Position numbers and translations under genes: made by a program. The notes beneath the pieces are model-generated. The model was not told the DNA's origin. It worked only from the letters and a program-made list of their open reading frames with translations, and did not search any database. A stretch of DNA of 64,000 bases from Thiocapsa imhoffii. GTDB taxonomy: Bacteria; Pseudomonadota; Gammaproteobacteria; Chromatiales; Chromatiaceae. The stretch is from NCBI RefSeq assembly GCF_016583985.1, contig NZ_NRSD01000016.1:1-64000 (forward strand). Direction: 5' to 3'. Each line of letters begins with the position of its first letter. Position 1 is the first letter of the stretch. Of the stretch, positions 52,550 through 61,451 are shown in pieces.

Positions 52550-53077
52550 TCATCGCGCCCAACTGGACATATCGCGAGGGAGTCGCCCGTCGGGGTCGTT
52601 GACGGTGACCGAGTTGCCATCCACGAGCCGCTCTGAATACACCACGACGTTGGTTCCGCCCTCGTGCGCCTGGCTCGGAAAGAGGATGCCGGTGTAGCCA
52701 TGGGCCAGCACCAGATCGGCGAGAACCCATGTCGGGGGTTCGATGTGCCGCTCGAACTTCAGGTGTCGCCAGTCCTCGCGCCAGTCGTGCCATAGCGCGT
52801 CCCAGAGCGCCCCGTCGTGGAGCTGGCGCAGGTCGACTAGGTCGCGCAGCGCCGCGGTGTACGAGCACATCGTGCAGGGTGGGAGGAAGGGTGAGGTCTG
52901 CTGGTACTCGCGCAAGGCGGTCACCTCATCCAACGACAGGTACAGCGCCTCGACGCCTTCTCGGTTGAAGCGCCCGCCTCGGGTTGCAGCGCCTGCGCCG
53001 CTGGTTGGCCGGCTGGCCCACTGCGGGGTAAGCGCCCGGAATAACGTGCTGCCGGGGGGCAGATCGCAGAGGATCAA
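52550..53077 (-). CDS. RES-domain toxin (NAD-phosphorylase type)
   Basis: The 175-aa protein matches the RES domain family of toxins, which degrade or phosphorolyse NAD. The segment TRGGRFNREGVEALYLSLDE holds the family arginine and tyrosine, and the glutamate-containing ALREYQ helix follows. GILFPSQAHEGGTNVVVYSE near the C-terminus holds the conserved serine. The start overlaps the stop of the antitoxin gene by 4 nt (ATGA), the usual order with antitoxin first. RES toxins of this type are known from the MbcTA, ParST and Res-Xre systems. Confidence 0.88.
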   Translation of the reverse strand: MILCDLPPGSTLFRALTPQWASRPTSGAGAATRGGRFNREGVEALYLSLDEVTALREYQQTSPFLPPCTMCSYTAALRDLVDLRQLHDGALWDALWHDWREDWRHLKFERHIEPPTWVLADLVLAHGYTGILFPSQAHEGGTNVVVYSERLVDGNSVTVNDPDGRLPRDMSSWAR

Positions 53078-53442
53078 CCGACGAACCCGGTGCCGATGGA
53101 CTCCAGGTAGCCGATCGCATCCTCGGTCCGGCCTTCCTGTACCAGTTGCAACAGGGTCTTGTGACGGAACGCGGGAATGGGTTCGTTCTTGACCAGGAAG
53201 ATGGCGCGTTGCGGGTCCGGCTGCACCGCCGCCGCGGCCGACAACACGCGCATCAGGTCACGCAGTGCGGATTGCAGTCTTGGCGATTCCGGGTGGGTGC
53301 GTAAGGTGTTGCGATGGACCCCCGCCAGCTCGGCCAGATCCTGCTGTGGCATGCCGAGGATGTCGGCGACGCACGATGCAGAGAACCGCGACGTCCCGGG
53401 TTCACGCGTCGATTCGAGCACGTCTGCGAAGATGGCGGCCAT
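53074..53442 (-). CDS. Xre/MbcA/ParS-type antitoxin
   Basis: The 122-aa protein has an N-terminal DNA-binding helix-turn-helix (ADILGMPQQDLAELAGVHRNTLRTH) and a C-terminal MbcA/ParS domain (VQEGRTEDAIGYLESIGTGFVG) that would contact the RES toxin. The ATG at 53442 was chosen because GAGG lies 9 nt upstream; the longer frame to 53499 is not needed. Antitoxins of this kind usually repress their own operon. It forms a pair with the RES gene. Confidence 0.85.
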   Translation of the reverse strand: MAAIFADVLESTREPGTSRFSASCVADILGMPQQDLAELAGVHRNTLRTHPESPRLQSALRDLMRVLSAAAAVQPDPQRAIFLVKNEPIPAFRHKTLLQLVQEGRTEDAIGYLESIGTGFVG

Positions 53443-53908
53443 GGCATTGCACCTCAGGGGGCATTGATGAGATGCACATTCTACGCACAGTACAAGCACG
53501 GCTCAAGTTCCAGCCCGTCCTGCGGCCCATCTCGGCGGCGAGCTGCATGCTGTGCACGCGCAGCCGAGCCGTTCCGGCATATCCAGACGGCCTCTTCGAA
53601 TGTCAGCTGCACGCCGACCAAAGTCCCGTAGCCTTTCCCGCCGACCAACCGATCCGGGTCGTTTGCGCCCGCTGTAGGATCAGTGCCAAGAGTGACAGCT
53701 CCCGGCGTGTATTGATCGGTGGCGTAAACAGCGGCGAGCGTCCGCAACGCGCGTTGACCGGAAGCTCAGGTCAGATGGGCCAGTGAGCGTTGATGGGGCG
53801 ATGCGACCTCAGAGCAGTCAACCAGGAGTGACAGCTTCTCGGGCCAAGCCGATGACCTGACTTCAGACCATGCTTCTGTTTCCCCTTCCTTCGACGAGGA
53901 AACAGACC
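53443..53908. other. Intergenic region between toxin-antitoxin pair and recombinase
   Basis: No gene is supported. An open minus-strand frame at 53481-53747 (LTFEEAVWICRNGSAARAQ) has no known relative. The short word GAGTGACAGCT occurs near 53690 and again near 53826. Confidence 0.4.
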
Positions 53909-54538
53909 ATGAAGACCACCAGTGACGCGTCCCAAACCGCCCATGAGCCGTGGAACAAAGGTAAGCTGATTGGCCAGAAGCCACCGCTGAAGTTGCAGGA
54001 GATCTGGACCGTTCGCACACAGCTGCGCATGACAGGGAAGACGCGGGAGTTGGCGCTGTTCAATTTGGCGATCGACAGCAAGCTGCGCGGCTGCGACTTG
54101 GTGGCCCTGCGGGTCCGCGATATCGCTCATGGCAACCACGTGATCGCGCGGGCCAGCGTTGTCCAGCACAAGACCCGCGAGCCGGTGCGATTCGATCTGA
54201 CCGACCAGACCCGCGAGGCCGTGCAGGCCTGGATCAAAGAGGCGGCGCTGTCGTCTGCGGATTATCTCTTTCCAAGCCGTCAAAACGGCTCTCCGCACTT
54301 GTCCGCCCGTCAGTACGCGCGCATCGTGAAGCGATGGATCCAGCTCATGGGCGCTGATCCGCAAGAGTACGGGACGCACTCGTTGCGTCGGACCAAGGCG
54401 ACGTTGATCTACCGTCAGACCAAGAACTTGCGCGCAGTCCAACTGCTGTTGGGGCATCGCAAGATTGAAAGGACCGTGCGCTACTTGGGAGTGGAGGTTG
54501 ACGACGCTCTCGACATTGCCGAGCACATCGAGTGCTGA
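53909..54538 (+). CDS. Short tyrosine recombinase (integrase catalytic domain only)
   Basis: The 209-aa protein has the catalytic residues of tyrosine recombinases: R60 in DSKLRGCDLVAL, H157 and R160 in GTHSLRRTK, H183 in LLGHRKIE and the nucleophile Y192 in VRYLG. The separate N-terminal SAM-like core-binding domain of most integrases is missing, leaving only a short basic leader (EPWNKGKLIGQKPPLK). The ATG at 53909 has GAGG about 9 nt upstream. Proteins of this compact kind are common in proteobacteria, yet their recombination sites are mostly unknown. It lies between the toxin-antitoxin pair and an Rpn-type gene. Confidence 0.82.
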   Translation: MKTTSDASQTAHEPWNKGKLIGQKPPLKLQEIWTVRTQLRMTGKTRELALFNLAIDSKLRGCDLVALRVRDIAHGNHVIARASVVQHKTREPVRFDLTDQTREAVQAWIKEAALSSADYLFPSRQNGSPHLSARQYARIVKRWIQLMGADPQEYGTHSLRRTKATLIYRQTKNLRAVQLLLGHRKIERTVRYLGVEVDDALDIAEHIEC

Positions 54539-54548
54539 GGGAAACGTG

Positions 54549-54572
54549 GGCGCTCAGTCACGGCTGAGCGCC
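54549..54572. repeat. Inverted repeat between recombinase and Rpn-type genes
   Basis: GGCGCTCAG (54549-54557) and CTGAGCGCC (54564-54572) are perfect 9-bp inverted arms around six bases. It lies 11 nt after the recombinase stop and 13 nt before the end of the convergent Rpn-type gene. It may be a shared terminator without a T-run, or a recombination site for the neighbour. Confidence 0.55.
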
Positions 54573-54584
54573 GCTCGGGAATTC

Positions 54585-55532
54585 TCAGATCGGCTCCTTG
54601 AGGACCTCTTCCAGGGTCGTGCCGTCCAGGACGCGATCGGCCCAGACCTCGAGATCGGCCTCGCCCGCCTGCTCGAGGCGTGCCTCGGCCCAGGCCGGCA
54701 GGGGTCCGAAGCGCCGCACCAACAGCCGGCGCAGCAGCTTGGTTTCGCCCTCGGAGATACCCTGCTGCTTCCACTCCTCGGTCCAGGTCTTCACCCGTTC
54801 GGCCAACATGGCGCGCATCTCCTGAAGGTTGTTGACGTTCGGTAGCTCGGCGCCCGGCACACGCGCCGGCAGCAGCACGCGCTTGAGCCAGACGACGAAG
54901 GCGCGGCGCAGACTGTCCTGCTCGGGTGCGGCGAGCCAATCAATCAGACTCGCCAGGACCCGCTCGATATCCTCGGGTCGGCGACTGTTCTCGAGCCGGA
55001 ACAAGGCAGCGGCGATATTGCGCTGTCCCGCCAGCTCGGTATCCGCAAGCCGCTGCTCGTCGAGCAGCAGATAGCGGATCTGCGGCTGCCATCGGCGCAG
55101 CTGCTCGGGTAAGTCCGGCTCGATCAAGTCGTCGAGACTGGTCTTGGCCCACCAGGATTTCTCGCCATTGTAGAGGACGATCGGCAGCACCGGAGGCAGC
55201 GTGCTTCCGGAGGGGATCTCGCCGGCGGCGGCCAGGTCCTGATAGAGCAGTCCGACATAGGTCAACAGCCGCACCGCCATGAGGCGATCGACGCTCGATT
55301 GAAACTCCAGCAGCAAATAAATGTAGACCCAGCGCTCGCCCCAGCGCAGCCGCCAAATCATGTCGTCCTCGCGCTCGCGCAGGTCGTGGCTGACGCCGAT
55401 CTCGCTGACGCGCTGCAGGGTCGTGAAGTCCAATTGCGCGACCCAGTCCTCGTGCACGAAGCCTCGGATCAAGTCCGCGACCAGATCGCGATGCGAGAAC
55501 AGGAGCTTGTAGGAAGGATCGTGGTCGGCCAT
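54585..55532 (-). CDS. Rpn-family putative nuclease/transposase-like protein
   Basis: The 315-aa protein begins MADHDPSYKLLFSHRDLVADLIRGF, the standard opening of the Rpn (YhgA-like, PD-(D/E)XK) family. YLLLEFQSSVDRLMAVRLLTY holds the family core with the E-x-Q active-site element. The C-terminal part (GETKLLRRLLVRRFGPLPAWAEARL) resembles the DUF4351 domain. Rpn proteins promote RecA-independent recombination and some act in phage defence. The gene stands alone. The base composition is like that of the surrounding accessory region. Confidence 0.85.
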   Translation of the reverse strand: MADHDPSYKLLFSHRDLVADLIRGFVHEDWVAQLDFTTLQRVSEIGVSHDLREREDDMIWRLRWGERWVYIYLLLEFQSSVDRLMAVRLLTYVGLLYQDLAAAGEIPSGSTLPPVLPIVLYNGEKSWWAKTSLDDLIEPDLPEQLRRWQPQIRYLLLDEQRLADTELAGQRNIAAALFRLENSRRPEDIERVLASLIDWLAAPEQDSLRRAFVVWLKRVLLPARVPGAELPNVNNLQEMRAMLAERVKTWTEEWKQQGISEGETKLLRRLLVRRFGPLPAWAEARLEQAGEADLEVWADRVLDGTTLEEVLKEPI

Positions 55533-56319
55533 CCGGGAGAGCGGGACATTTCCATCGTTTCGGAAACATACCCCAAATCGACCTGCATGACAGCGAGCGC
55601 GTTAAGCCGATGTCTCGAGAGCGTCGGCAAGCTGCCGCTCAGGACTGACCGCTGCCGGACAGGTAAATCCTGACAGCGGAAAGTCGATCGCGCCTCAACG
55701 AGCGACAAGTCACAACCCAGAACGGGTGGTCACCGGGGCAGATTGGGGACTGTTCCAGAGCCGATAGCCGACATTCATGACGGAGCGTCGGCAACGACAT
55801 CGCGACCTGTCGCACCTGTGGCGGGCGGAACGCATCGAGGGACCGACGTCATTATCCGCAAACGGAAGGCAGCGACAGAGCCCATAACGGACAGGGGTGC
55901 AACCAACCGCGGTGGCCTGATGCCGGCGGAACCGGGAGACGCAACTTGGACGATACCGGACGTCAAACGCCCTATCGCTGGGTGGGCATTCGTCCCGACG
56001 ACTACCCGGAGATCGACAAGAAAACCCTCGTCGGCGCAAGGCTGACAGTTGAACAGCTTTCCGTGTAGGATTCGCGGGCAATTTCCAGACACCCATGCTC
56101 AAACGCCGGAGTCCTCCGCCGATGTAGGTATCACGCGCAAACCGAGTCCCCCAGACTCTCGCCGTTGTTCAACGCGATGCCGCGCGCCTGATGCTTGCTT
56201 CTTCTCCACGACCTTTACGGTCGACCGACCGCATTACCCTCCCGGGTAGCCGCGCGGCCTTCGCGATTCGTTACTCCGCCGACCTTTTCGGTCTGCATCA
56301 GCTGCGGAAACGCTTAGGC
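55533..56319. other. Long intergenic region upstream of the SulP permease
   Basis: No intact gene is supported. Open frames on both strands (55469-55708, 55710-56102, 55743-56045) overlap each other without recognisable product. A frame ending at the TAG near 56067 has a plausible tail (PYRWVGIRPDDYPEIDKK), perhaps a gene remnant. The SulP promoter is expected in the right part. Confidence 0.4.
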
Positions 56320-57795
56320 ATGAATTCACTTCGCAAGGACTGGCTGTCCAATGTCCGCAACGATCTGCTTGCGGGTCTGGTGGTCGCGCTGGCGTTGATC
56401 CCGGAGGCCATCGCCTTCTCCATCATCGCCGGGGTCGATCCCAAGGTCGGTCTTTACGCTTCGTTCGCGATCGCCACCATCACCGCCTTCGTCGGCGGGC
56501 GTCCCGGCATGATCTCGGGTGCAACGGCGGCGATGGCGCTGCTGATGGTGGTCCTGGTCAAAGAGCATGGTCTGCAGTATCTGCTGGCCGCGACCATCCT
56601 GACCGGTATCCTGCAGATCCTCGCCGGCGCCCTGCGCTTGGGCAACCTCATGCGCTTCGTCTCGCGCTCGGTCATCACCGGCTTCGTCAACGCCCTGGCG
56701 ATTCTCATCTTCATGGCGCAGTTGCCCGAGCTGATCGGGGTGACCTGGGAGGTCTATGCGATGGTCGCCGCCGGTCTGGCCATCATCTATCTCTTCCCCT
56801 ATCTCACCAAGCTGATCCCCTCGCCGCTGGTCACCATCGTGGTGCTCACCGGGGTGGCGGTCTTACTGGATCTGGACATCCGCACCGTCGGCGACATGGG
56901 CGAGCTTCCCGACACCCTGCCGGTCTTCCTCTTCCCCGACATCCCGCTCAATTGGGAGACGCTGGCCATCATCTTCCCGATCTCCGCCACGCTCACCGTG
57001 GTCGGTCTGCTGGAATCCCTCATGACGGCCTCGATCGTGGATGATCTGACCGATTCGACCAGCAACAAGAACCGCGAGTGCGTGGGTCAGGGTGTCGCCA
57101 ACATCGGCTCCGGCTTTATCGGCGGCATGGCGGGCTGCGCGATGATCGGTCAAGCCGTCATCAACATTAAATCCGGCGGGCGCGGGCGCCTTTCGACGCT
57201 CGCCTCCGGCGTCTTTCTGCTTTTGATGGTGGTTTTCGCCGGTGATCTGGTGGCGATGATTCCGATGGCCGCGTTGGTCGCGGTCATGATCATGGTCTCG
57301 ATCGGCACCTTCAATTGGGCCTCCGTTCGGAATCTGCGCGAGCATCCACTCGCCGCCAACGTGGTCATGATCTCCACGGTGGTGGTGGTGGTCTTCACGC
57401 ATGATCTGGCGATGGGTGTTCTGGTGGGCGTGCTCTTGTCCGGGTTCTTCTTCGCCAACAAGGTCGGACAGGTGCTGCACGTCGGCTCGGTGTCCGTGCA
57501 TGAAGGGCGCACGCGCGTCTACGTGGTCACGGGCCAGGTGTTCTTCGCCTCGGCCGATCGTTTCGTGGCCTCGTTCGACTACAAAGAGGTCATCGAGAAG
57601 GTCCGCATCGATGTCAGCCGCGCCCATTTCTGGGACATCACCGCGGTCAGCGCGCTCGACAAGGTGGTCATCAAGTTCCGTCGCGAAGGCACCGACGTGG
57701 AGATCGTTGGCCTCAACCAGGCCAGTGCGACCCTGGTGGACCGCTTCGCGGTGCACGACAAGCCCGATGCCGTCGAACAACTGATGGGGCACTGA
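56320..57795 (+). CDS. SulP/SLC26-family anion permease with STAS domain
   Basis: The 491-aa protein has ten or more membrane helices ([21 protein letters not shown], then [28 protein letters not shown], both conserved SulP blocks). The last 100 residues form a STAS domain ([22 protein letters not shown]). It is shorter than typical SulP members of about 550-570 aa, with a compact STAS part. The family moves sulfate, bicarbonate, chloride or dicarboxylates. The ATG at 56320 is the first that precedes helix 1; an upstream open frame is not needed. It is followed 206 nt later by a tandem Usp gene. Confidence 0.87.
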   Translation: MNSLRKDWLSNVRNDLLAGLVVALALIPEAIAFSIIAGVDPKVGLYASFAIATITAFVGGRPGMISGATAAMALLMVVLVKEHGLQYLLAATILTGILQILAGALRLGNLMRFVSRSVITGFVNALAILIFMAQLPELIGVTWEVYAMVAAGLAIIYLFPYLTKLIPSPLVTIVVLTGVAVLLDLDIRTVGDMGELPDTLPVFLFPDIPLNWETLAIIFPISATLTVVGLLESLMTASIVDDLTDSTSNKNRECVGQGVANIGSGFIGGMAGCAMIGQAVINIKSGGRGRLSTLASGVFLLLMVVFAGDLVAMIPMAALVAVMIMVSIGTFNWASVRNLREHPLAANVVMISTVVVVVFTHDLAMGVLVGVLLSGFFFANKVGQVLHVGSVSVHEGRTRVYVVTGQVFFASADRFVASFDYKEVIEKVRIDVSRAHFWDITAVSALDKVVIKFRREGTDVEIVGLNQASATLVDRFAVHDKPDAVEQLMGH

Positions 57796-58001
57796 ACCGC
57801 GTCCGGAGCGGCAAGCGCCGCTTCGTGGCGCGCTCGGCCTCGTCAGCCATCCGAGACGTTGGCGAGACGCGGTTTAGATCCGAGAAAACAATGAGGAACC
57901 TGCACCGCGTCGGCGACGCGGGCGGCGGGTTCTTCGGAATCCGAACCCGCGGGAGTGCGATGCATGTCGTCCCGAATGCGGTTCGAACAGGGGAGCTCAG
58001 C

Positions 58002-58868
58002 ATGCAAGAAGACGAAGACAAGATCCTGGCCTGCGTCGACCGCTCGCACTTCGCCGATTACGTCACCGATGCCGCCGCCTGGGCCGCGCGTCGCACGAGC
58101 GCACCGCTGGAGCTGCTGCACATCATTACCCGTCACACCGAAACCGCTTCGGGCAGCGACCGCAGCGGGGCCATCGGCTTCAACGCGCAGCAACACCTGC
58201 TGACCAAGCTCTCCGAGCAGGACGAGGCACGCAGCAAGGCGACACGCGAGGAGGGCCGGCTGTTTCTGAATCGGCTTCGGGAGCGCGCGATCGCCATCGG
58301 TGTGCCGGCGCCGGATGTGCGCCAGCGCTACGGCGATCTGGAGGAGGTGCTGGTCGAGCAGCAGCCGGGAGTGCGTCTGTTCGTGCTCGGTCGACGAGGG
58401 GAATCGGCCGAGACGACGCAACGCGATCTCGGCCGCAACGTCGAGCGCATGGTGCGCGCGCTGAAGAAGCCGATCCTCGCCGTCACCCAGGGATTCCAGG
58501 AGCCGAGTCGCGTGATGATCGCTTATGACGGCGGCAGCATGACCCGACGCGGCGTCGAAATGGTCGCCGCCAGCCCCCTGTTCCGGGGGTTGCCGATCCA
58601 TCTGCTGATGTCCGGTGAGCCTCGCAAGGACGGCCCGCGCCAGCTGGAGTGGGCAAAGACGACGCTGGACGAGGGTGGGCTCGAGGTCGAGGCCGCCCTG
58701 ATCCCGGGCGACGCCGAGAGCATCATCGCCCGCAGTATCCAGGAGCAGGCGATCGACATGCTGATCATGGGCGCCTACAGCCACTCGCCGTTGCGCAGCT
58801 TGGTCTTCGGCAGCAAGACCTCCGATCTGCTGCGCTCGGCTCGCATCCCGACTCTCCTATTACGTTGA
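58002..58868 (+). CDS. Tandem universal stress protein (UspA-type)
   Basis: The 288-aa protein has two Usp domains. The first begins ILACVDRSHFADYVTDAAAW, the second VMIAYDGGSMTRRGVEMVA. The second ends with MGAYSHSPLRSLVFGSKTSDLL, the ATP-binding G2xG9xGS/T pattern in modified form. The ATG at 58002 has GGGAG 7 nt upstream; a longer frame to 57825 is not supported. SulP permeases are frequently followed by Usp genes in proteobacteria, so a regulatory or stress link to the transporter is plausible. Confidence 0.88.
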   Translation: MQEDEDKILACVDRSHFADYVTDAAAWAARRTSAPLELLHIITRHTETASGSDRSGAIGFNAQQHLLTKLSEQDEARSKATREEGRLFLNRLRERAIAIGVPAPDVRQRYGDLEEVLVEQQPGVRLFVLGRRGESAETTQRDLGRNVERMVRALKKPILAVTQGFQEPSRVMIAYDGGSMTRRGVEMVAASPLFRGLPIHLLMSGEPRKDGPRQLEWAKTTLDEGGLEVEAALIPGDAESIIARSIQEQAIDMLIMGAYSHSPLRSLVFGSKTSDLLRSARIPTLLLR

Positions 58869-58881
58869 ACGAGGCCGACCG

Positions 58882-59139
58882 ATGACATCCGATCCGCGCA
58901 CCTACGGGGAACGACTCCAAGCCGAGCTGGATGCTTTGATCATCGACATCGCCGAATCCAACGACGCGGGCGGCACCGTGGAGCTGGACCAGACACGCGT
59001 CGGCCGCCTCTCGCGGATGGACGCCATGCAGCAACAAGCGATGGCGAAAAACACACACGAACGCTACGGCATCCGACGGCGCCAAATCGAGGCCGCACTG
59101 GGTCTCGCTGCAAGTGGAAGACGACCCGTTCTAGGATAG
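58882..59139 (+). pseudogene. Truncated DksA/TraR-like gene lacking its zinc finger
   Basis: The 85 codons match the N-terminal coiled coil of a small DksA/TraR family protein (VELDQTRVGRLSRMDAMQQQAMA is the typical block), including the tip aspartate in RMDAM. After IEAAL the product ends as GLAASGRRPVLG and stops, with no CxxC zinc finger. Moving one frame at this point yields SLQVEDDPF before another stop, similar to the expected RIEDGDFGYC linker, so a frameshift plus deletion is likely. It begins 13 nt after the Usp stop. A shortened protein could still be made, but would not fold like intact family members. Confidence 0.65.
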
Positions 59140-59368
59140 AACTGCATGGATCAGTGCTCTCCGTCGTTCGCTGAGCGGTGCATTGACTCGGCAGTCTAAT
59201 ACCAGACTCTTCAACTTGGCTATGAGCCTAATCGGGGTCAGCTTGGCCGAATCCGCGGCGGGATGATCAGCACAACGGGGCTTGCCGGCATTCGAAGAAA
59301 GATGCTGGACTTCATGCATTCCTCCAGACAATGCACCGGCAACCAGATGTTCTGGCCTCACTTCAGCG

Positions 59369-60205
59369 TCAACTCAGATAAAACTCTTGAGGCAACGCCC
59401 GCCCCTGGCGGCGAATCAGGGTCCAGAGCGCGCGCACGTGCTGGTTGCCGCTGGTATCGAGCGCGGCCATGCTCATCGGGAGCTGGTCTTGATAGCGCCC
59501 CGTCAGACCCTGGGCCAGGTCCCGCTCCAGACGGGCGGGCTCGGGGGCGATGATGCCGGCGAGCCGAGGAAGCCCGGCGGCGATCAGGAGTCCGGCGGGG
59601 TCGTAGTCGACAAAAGCCCACACGCGGACATCCAGCGCCCGCAGGAGTGCGAGGGCATGCTCCGGGCTGGTCTCGGAGCAATCGCCCCGCCACACGACGA
59701 GGGGGTTCGTACCCGCCGGGGAGAGGTCGAGGTCGATGGCGTGGATGCGGTTGAACGGCTCCCAATTCTCGACCAGGAGCACCGTCTCGTGGGCGAGTCG
59801 ACCAGCGACGATGCCTCCATCCACGTCCAGGTGGCAGGCTGGCGGGAGGATCAGCGCTCGGCCGTCAAGATTCAGTGACCTTCCCGGCAGGGTCTTGATC
59901 GCGACGCGCTGACGCTTCACAGGCGTTGCCGCGAACTTCTCGTCCGGTCCCAGGCGCAACGCCTCGGCACGGGTGATCTGGTCCCAGGCCGCCGGATCAG
60001 TGAGTGGGTCGATGCCCTCTGCCCGCAGGAGCTCGCGGATGCATGCCTTGTCTTCCGCATCGAACAGGCACCCTGCCCCTTTCCTTCGGCCGATGCCGTA
60101 GTCATCGATGAACGACGCCAGGACTTGGCTTGAGGCGAAGCGCTCTGCATCTGATTGCACCAGACGCAGCAGGGCACGCACCGCGGTTTTGGGCAGATCG
60201 CTCAT
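59369..60205 (-). CDS. JetD/MksG-like Toprim protein of the SMC defence operon
   Basis: The 278-aa protein ends in a Toprim-like half: VLLVENWEPFNRI supplies the conserved glutamate and WAFVDYDPAGLLIA the DxD pair, as in topoisomerase VI-like nucleases. The N-terminal half (ALLRLVQSDAERFASSQVLASF) is helical, and FDAEDKACIRELLRAEGI may be a winged-helix part. JetD proteins are the effector nucleases that cleave plasmid DNA in Wadjet systems. At 278 aa it is shorter than most JetD proteins. It is the fourth gene of the operon, 7 nt after the MukF-like gene. Confidence 0.75.
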   Translation of the reverse strand: MSDLPKTAVRALLRLVQSDAERFASSQVLASFIDDYGIGRRKGAGCLFDAEDKACIRELLRAEGIDPLTDPAAWDQITRAEALRLGPDEKFAATPVKRQRVAIKTLPGRSLNLDGRALILPPACHLDVDGGIVAGRLAHETVLLVENWEPFNRIHAIDLDLSPAGTNPLVVWRGDCSETSPEHALALLRALDVRVWAFVDYDPAGLLIAAGLPRLAGIIAPEPARLERDLAQGLTGRYQDQLPMSMAALDTSGNQHVRALWTLIRRQGRALPQEFYLS

Positions 60206-60212
60206 CGCCCGC

Positions 60213-61451
60213 TCAGATCCGACGCACCAGGACGTCGCTCACGACGATATTCCCCGAGAGCGGATGCGGCTGGGGAAGCTCGATGCGTTCGAAGTGGATA
60301 TGCCCGGTGCGCGGGCGAGCGAGACTGGCCTCGTAGAGCACAGAGTGCAGCCAGATTGGATCCGGCAGCTCCGCGTACTCGGCATGCCCGCGCTTCCAGG
60401 CCAAGGCGGACAGGGGCTCACCGCTTTCCGGGACCTCGGCGATGAGGCGCCTGAGCGCAAGCTGATCAGGCCTGGGCTCGATCATGAGAACCTCCGGCCC
60501 CTGATCCGCCCGCGGCTTTAGGGTACCGACCTTTGGCTCGCGCTTGATGACGGACGGACTCGCCGGCAGCTTAGCGGCGACCTCAATCAGCGCCTCGGTA
60601 GTTGCCCCATCGATTAGGTCTGGATGGGCCTTGATCTGCAGCGGGGCTGCCCGAGTTGACCAGGAAGGCGGCTCGGTCAGCTCCTCGACATCGGGCGCCA
60701 CATAGTCCGGATTGCGCCTGAGGAAGAGATTGAAGGCCCGCAGGCGCCGGCCGGCCGGCTCGACCTGGCGCAGGCGGTAGAGAAATTCCTTGAGGATCTC
60801 GGTGATGTCGAGGAGGGACTCGCGCCACTCGGGCAGACGTTCCCAGATCTGGTCGCGGAAGGCGGACATGAGCGAAGTCGCGGCGGGCTCGTCCTCGATA
60901 CGCTCCATCAAGCCGCCGGTTTGCAGCGACTTGATCGCCTCGCCGATGCGCTCGGCCCGGCCGATGTACCAGGTGTTCTGGCGCTGTTTCTCCGCCAGGG
61001 TGCGCACGCTCGCGAAGCGCGTGTCGGCCAGCATCCGCAGGTATTGGAGAGCCTGTTCAATATGATCCGCCAGATCGAAGACGGCGTTGTTGAAGGCGTC
61101 CACGTAACCGTCCAGGTCCTCGGTCCGCCCCTCCAGATGCGCCTTGACCGCCTCGTCCACCAGCAGCGGGAGACGTGCCGCCAGATCGGCAATGTTGCCG
61201 CCCACCGCGGCGAACAGCTGTTCTTTCTGGAGGACCTCGTCGAGGTGCCGGGCGAGCGACGAGGCGAGCCGAAAGGCGTCCCGGGCGAGAGGCACCAGGG
61301 TGCGATGTCGGCGGAGCTCTTGGATGCCGCGCGGGGTCGCCGGCTCGCTCGAGGTATCGATCCAGGCCCCATGATAGGCGGCGGCGACCAGCTCCCGGTG
61401 TCGGTGCAGGACCTCGATATAGGCGATGACCAAGTCGTCGCTCCGGCTCAC
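60213..61451 (-). CDS. JetA/MksF-like kleisin subunit
   Basis: The 412-aa protein is almost entirely helical. Its middle (AFNNAVFDLADHIEQALQYLRMLADTRFASVRTLAEKQRQNTWYIGR-like stretch, about residues 120-170) resembles the MukF/JetA condensin kleisins. A basic, proline-rich linker follows (REPKVGTLKPRADQ) and the last part may be a winged-helix region. The start GTG at 61451 overlaps the stop of the MukE-like gene by 4 nt, showing coupled translation. Identity rests partly on operon context with the SMC ATPase and Toprim gene. Confidence 0.68.
   Translation of the reverse strand: MSRSDDLVIAYIEVLHRHRELVAAAYHGAWIDTSSEPATPRGIQELRRHRTLVPLARDAFRLASSLARHLDEVLQKEQLFAAVGGNIADLAARLPLLVDEAVKAHLEGRTEDLDGYVDAFNNAVFDLADHIEQALQYLRMLADTRFASVRTLAEKQRQNTWYIGRAERIGEAIKSLQTGGLMERIEDEPAATSLMSAFRDQIWERLPEWRESLLDITEILKEFLYRLRQVEPAGRRLRAFNLFLRRNPDYVAPDVEELTEPPSWSTRAAPLQIKAHPDLIDGATTEALIEVAAKLPASPSVIKREPKVGTLKPRADQGPEVLMIEPRPDQLALRRLIAEVPESGEPLSALAWKRGHAEYAELPDPIWLHSVLYEASLARPRTGHIHFERIELPQPHPLSGNIVVSDVLVRRI

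Noticed and set aside
53481..53747. Minus-strand 88-codon frame between antitoxin and recombinase
   Set aside because: No recognised family, overlapping frames of similar length on the other strand, and no clear ribosome site.
55710..56102. Minus-strand 130-codon frame upstream of the SulP gene
   Set aside because: Arginine- and serine-rich composition typical of shadow frames in GC-rich DNA, with no known relative.
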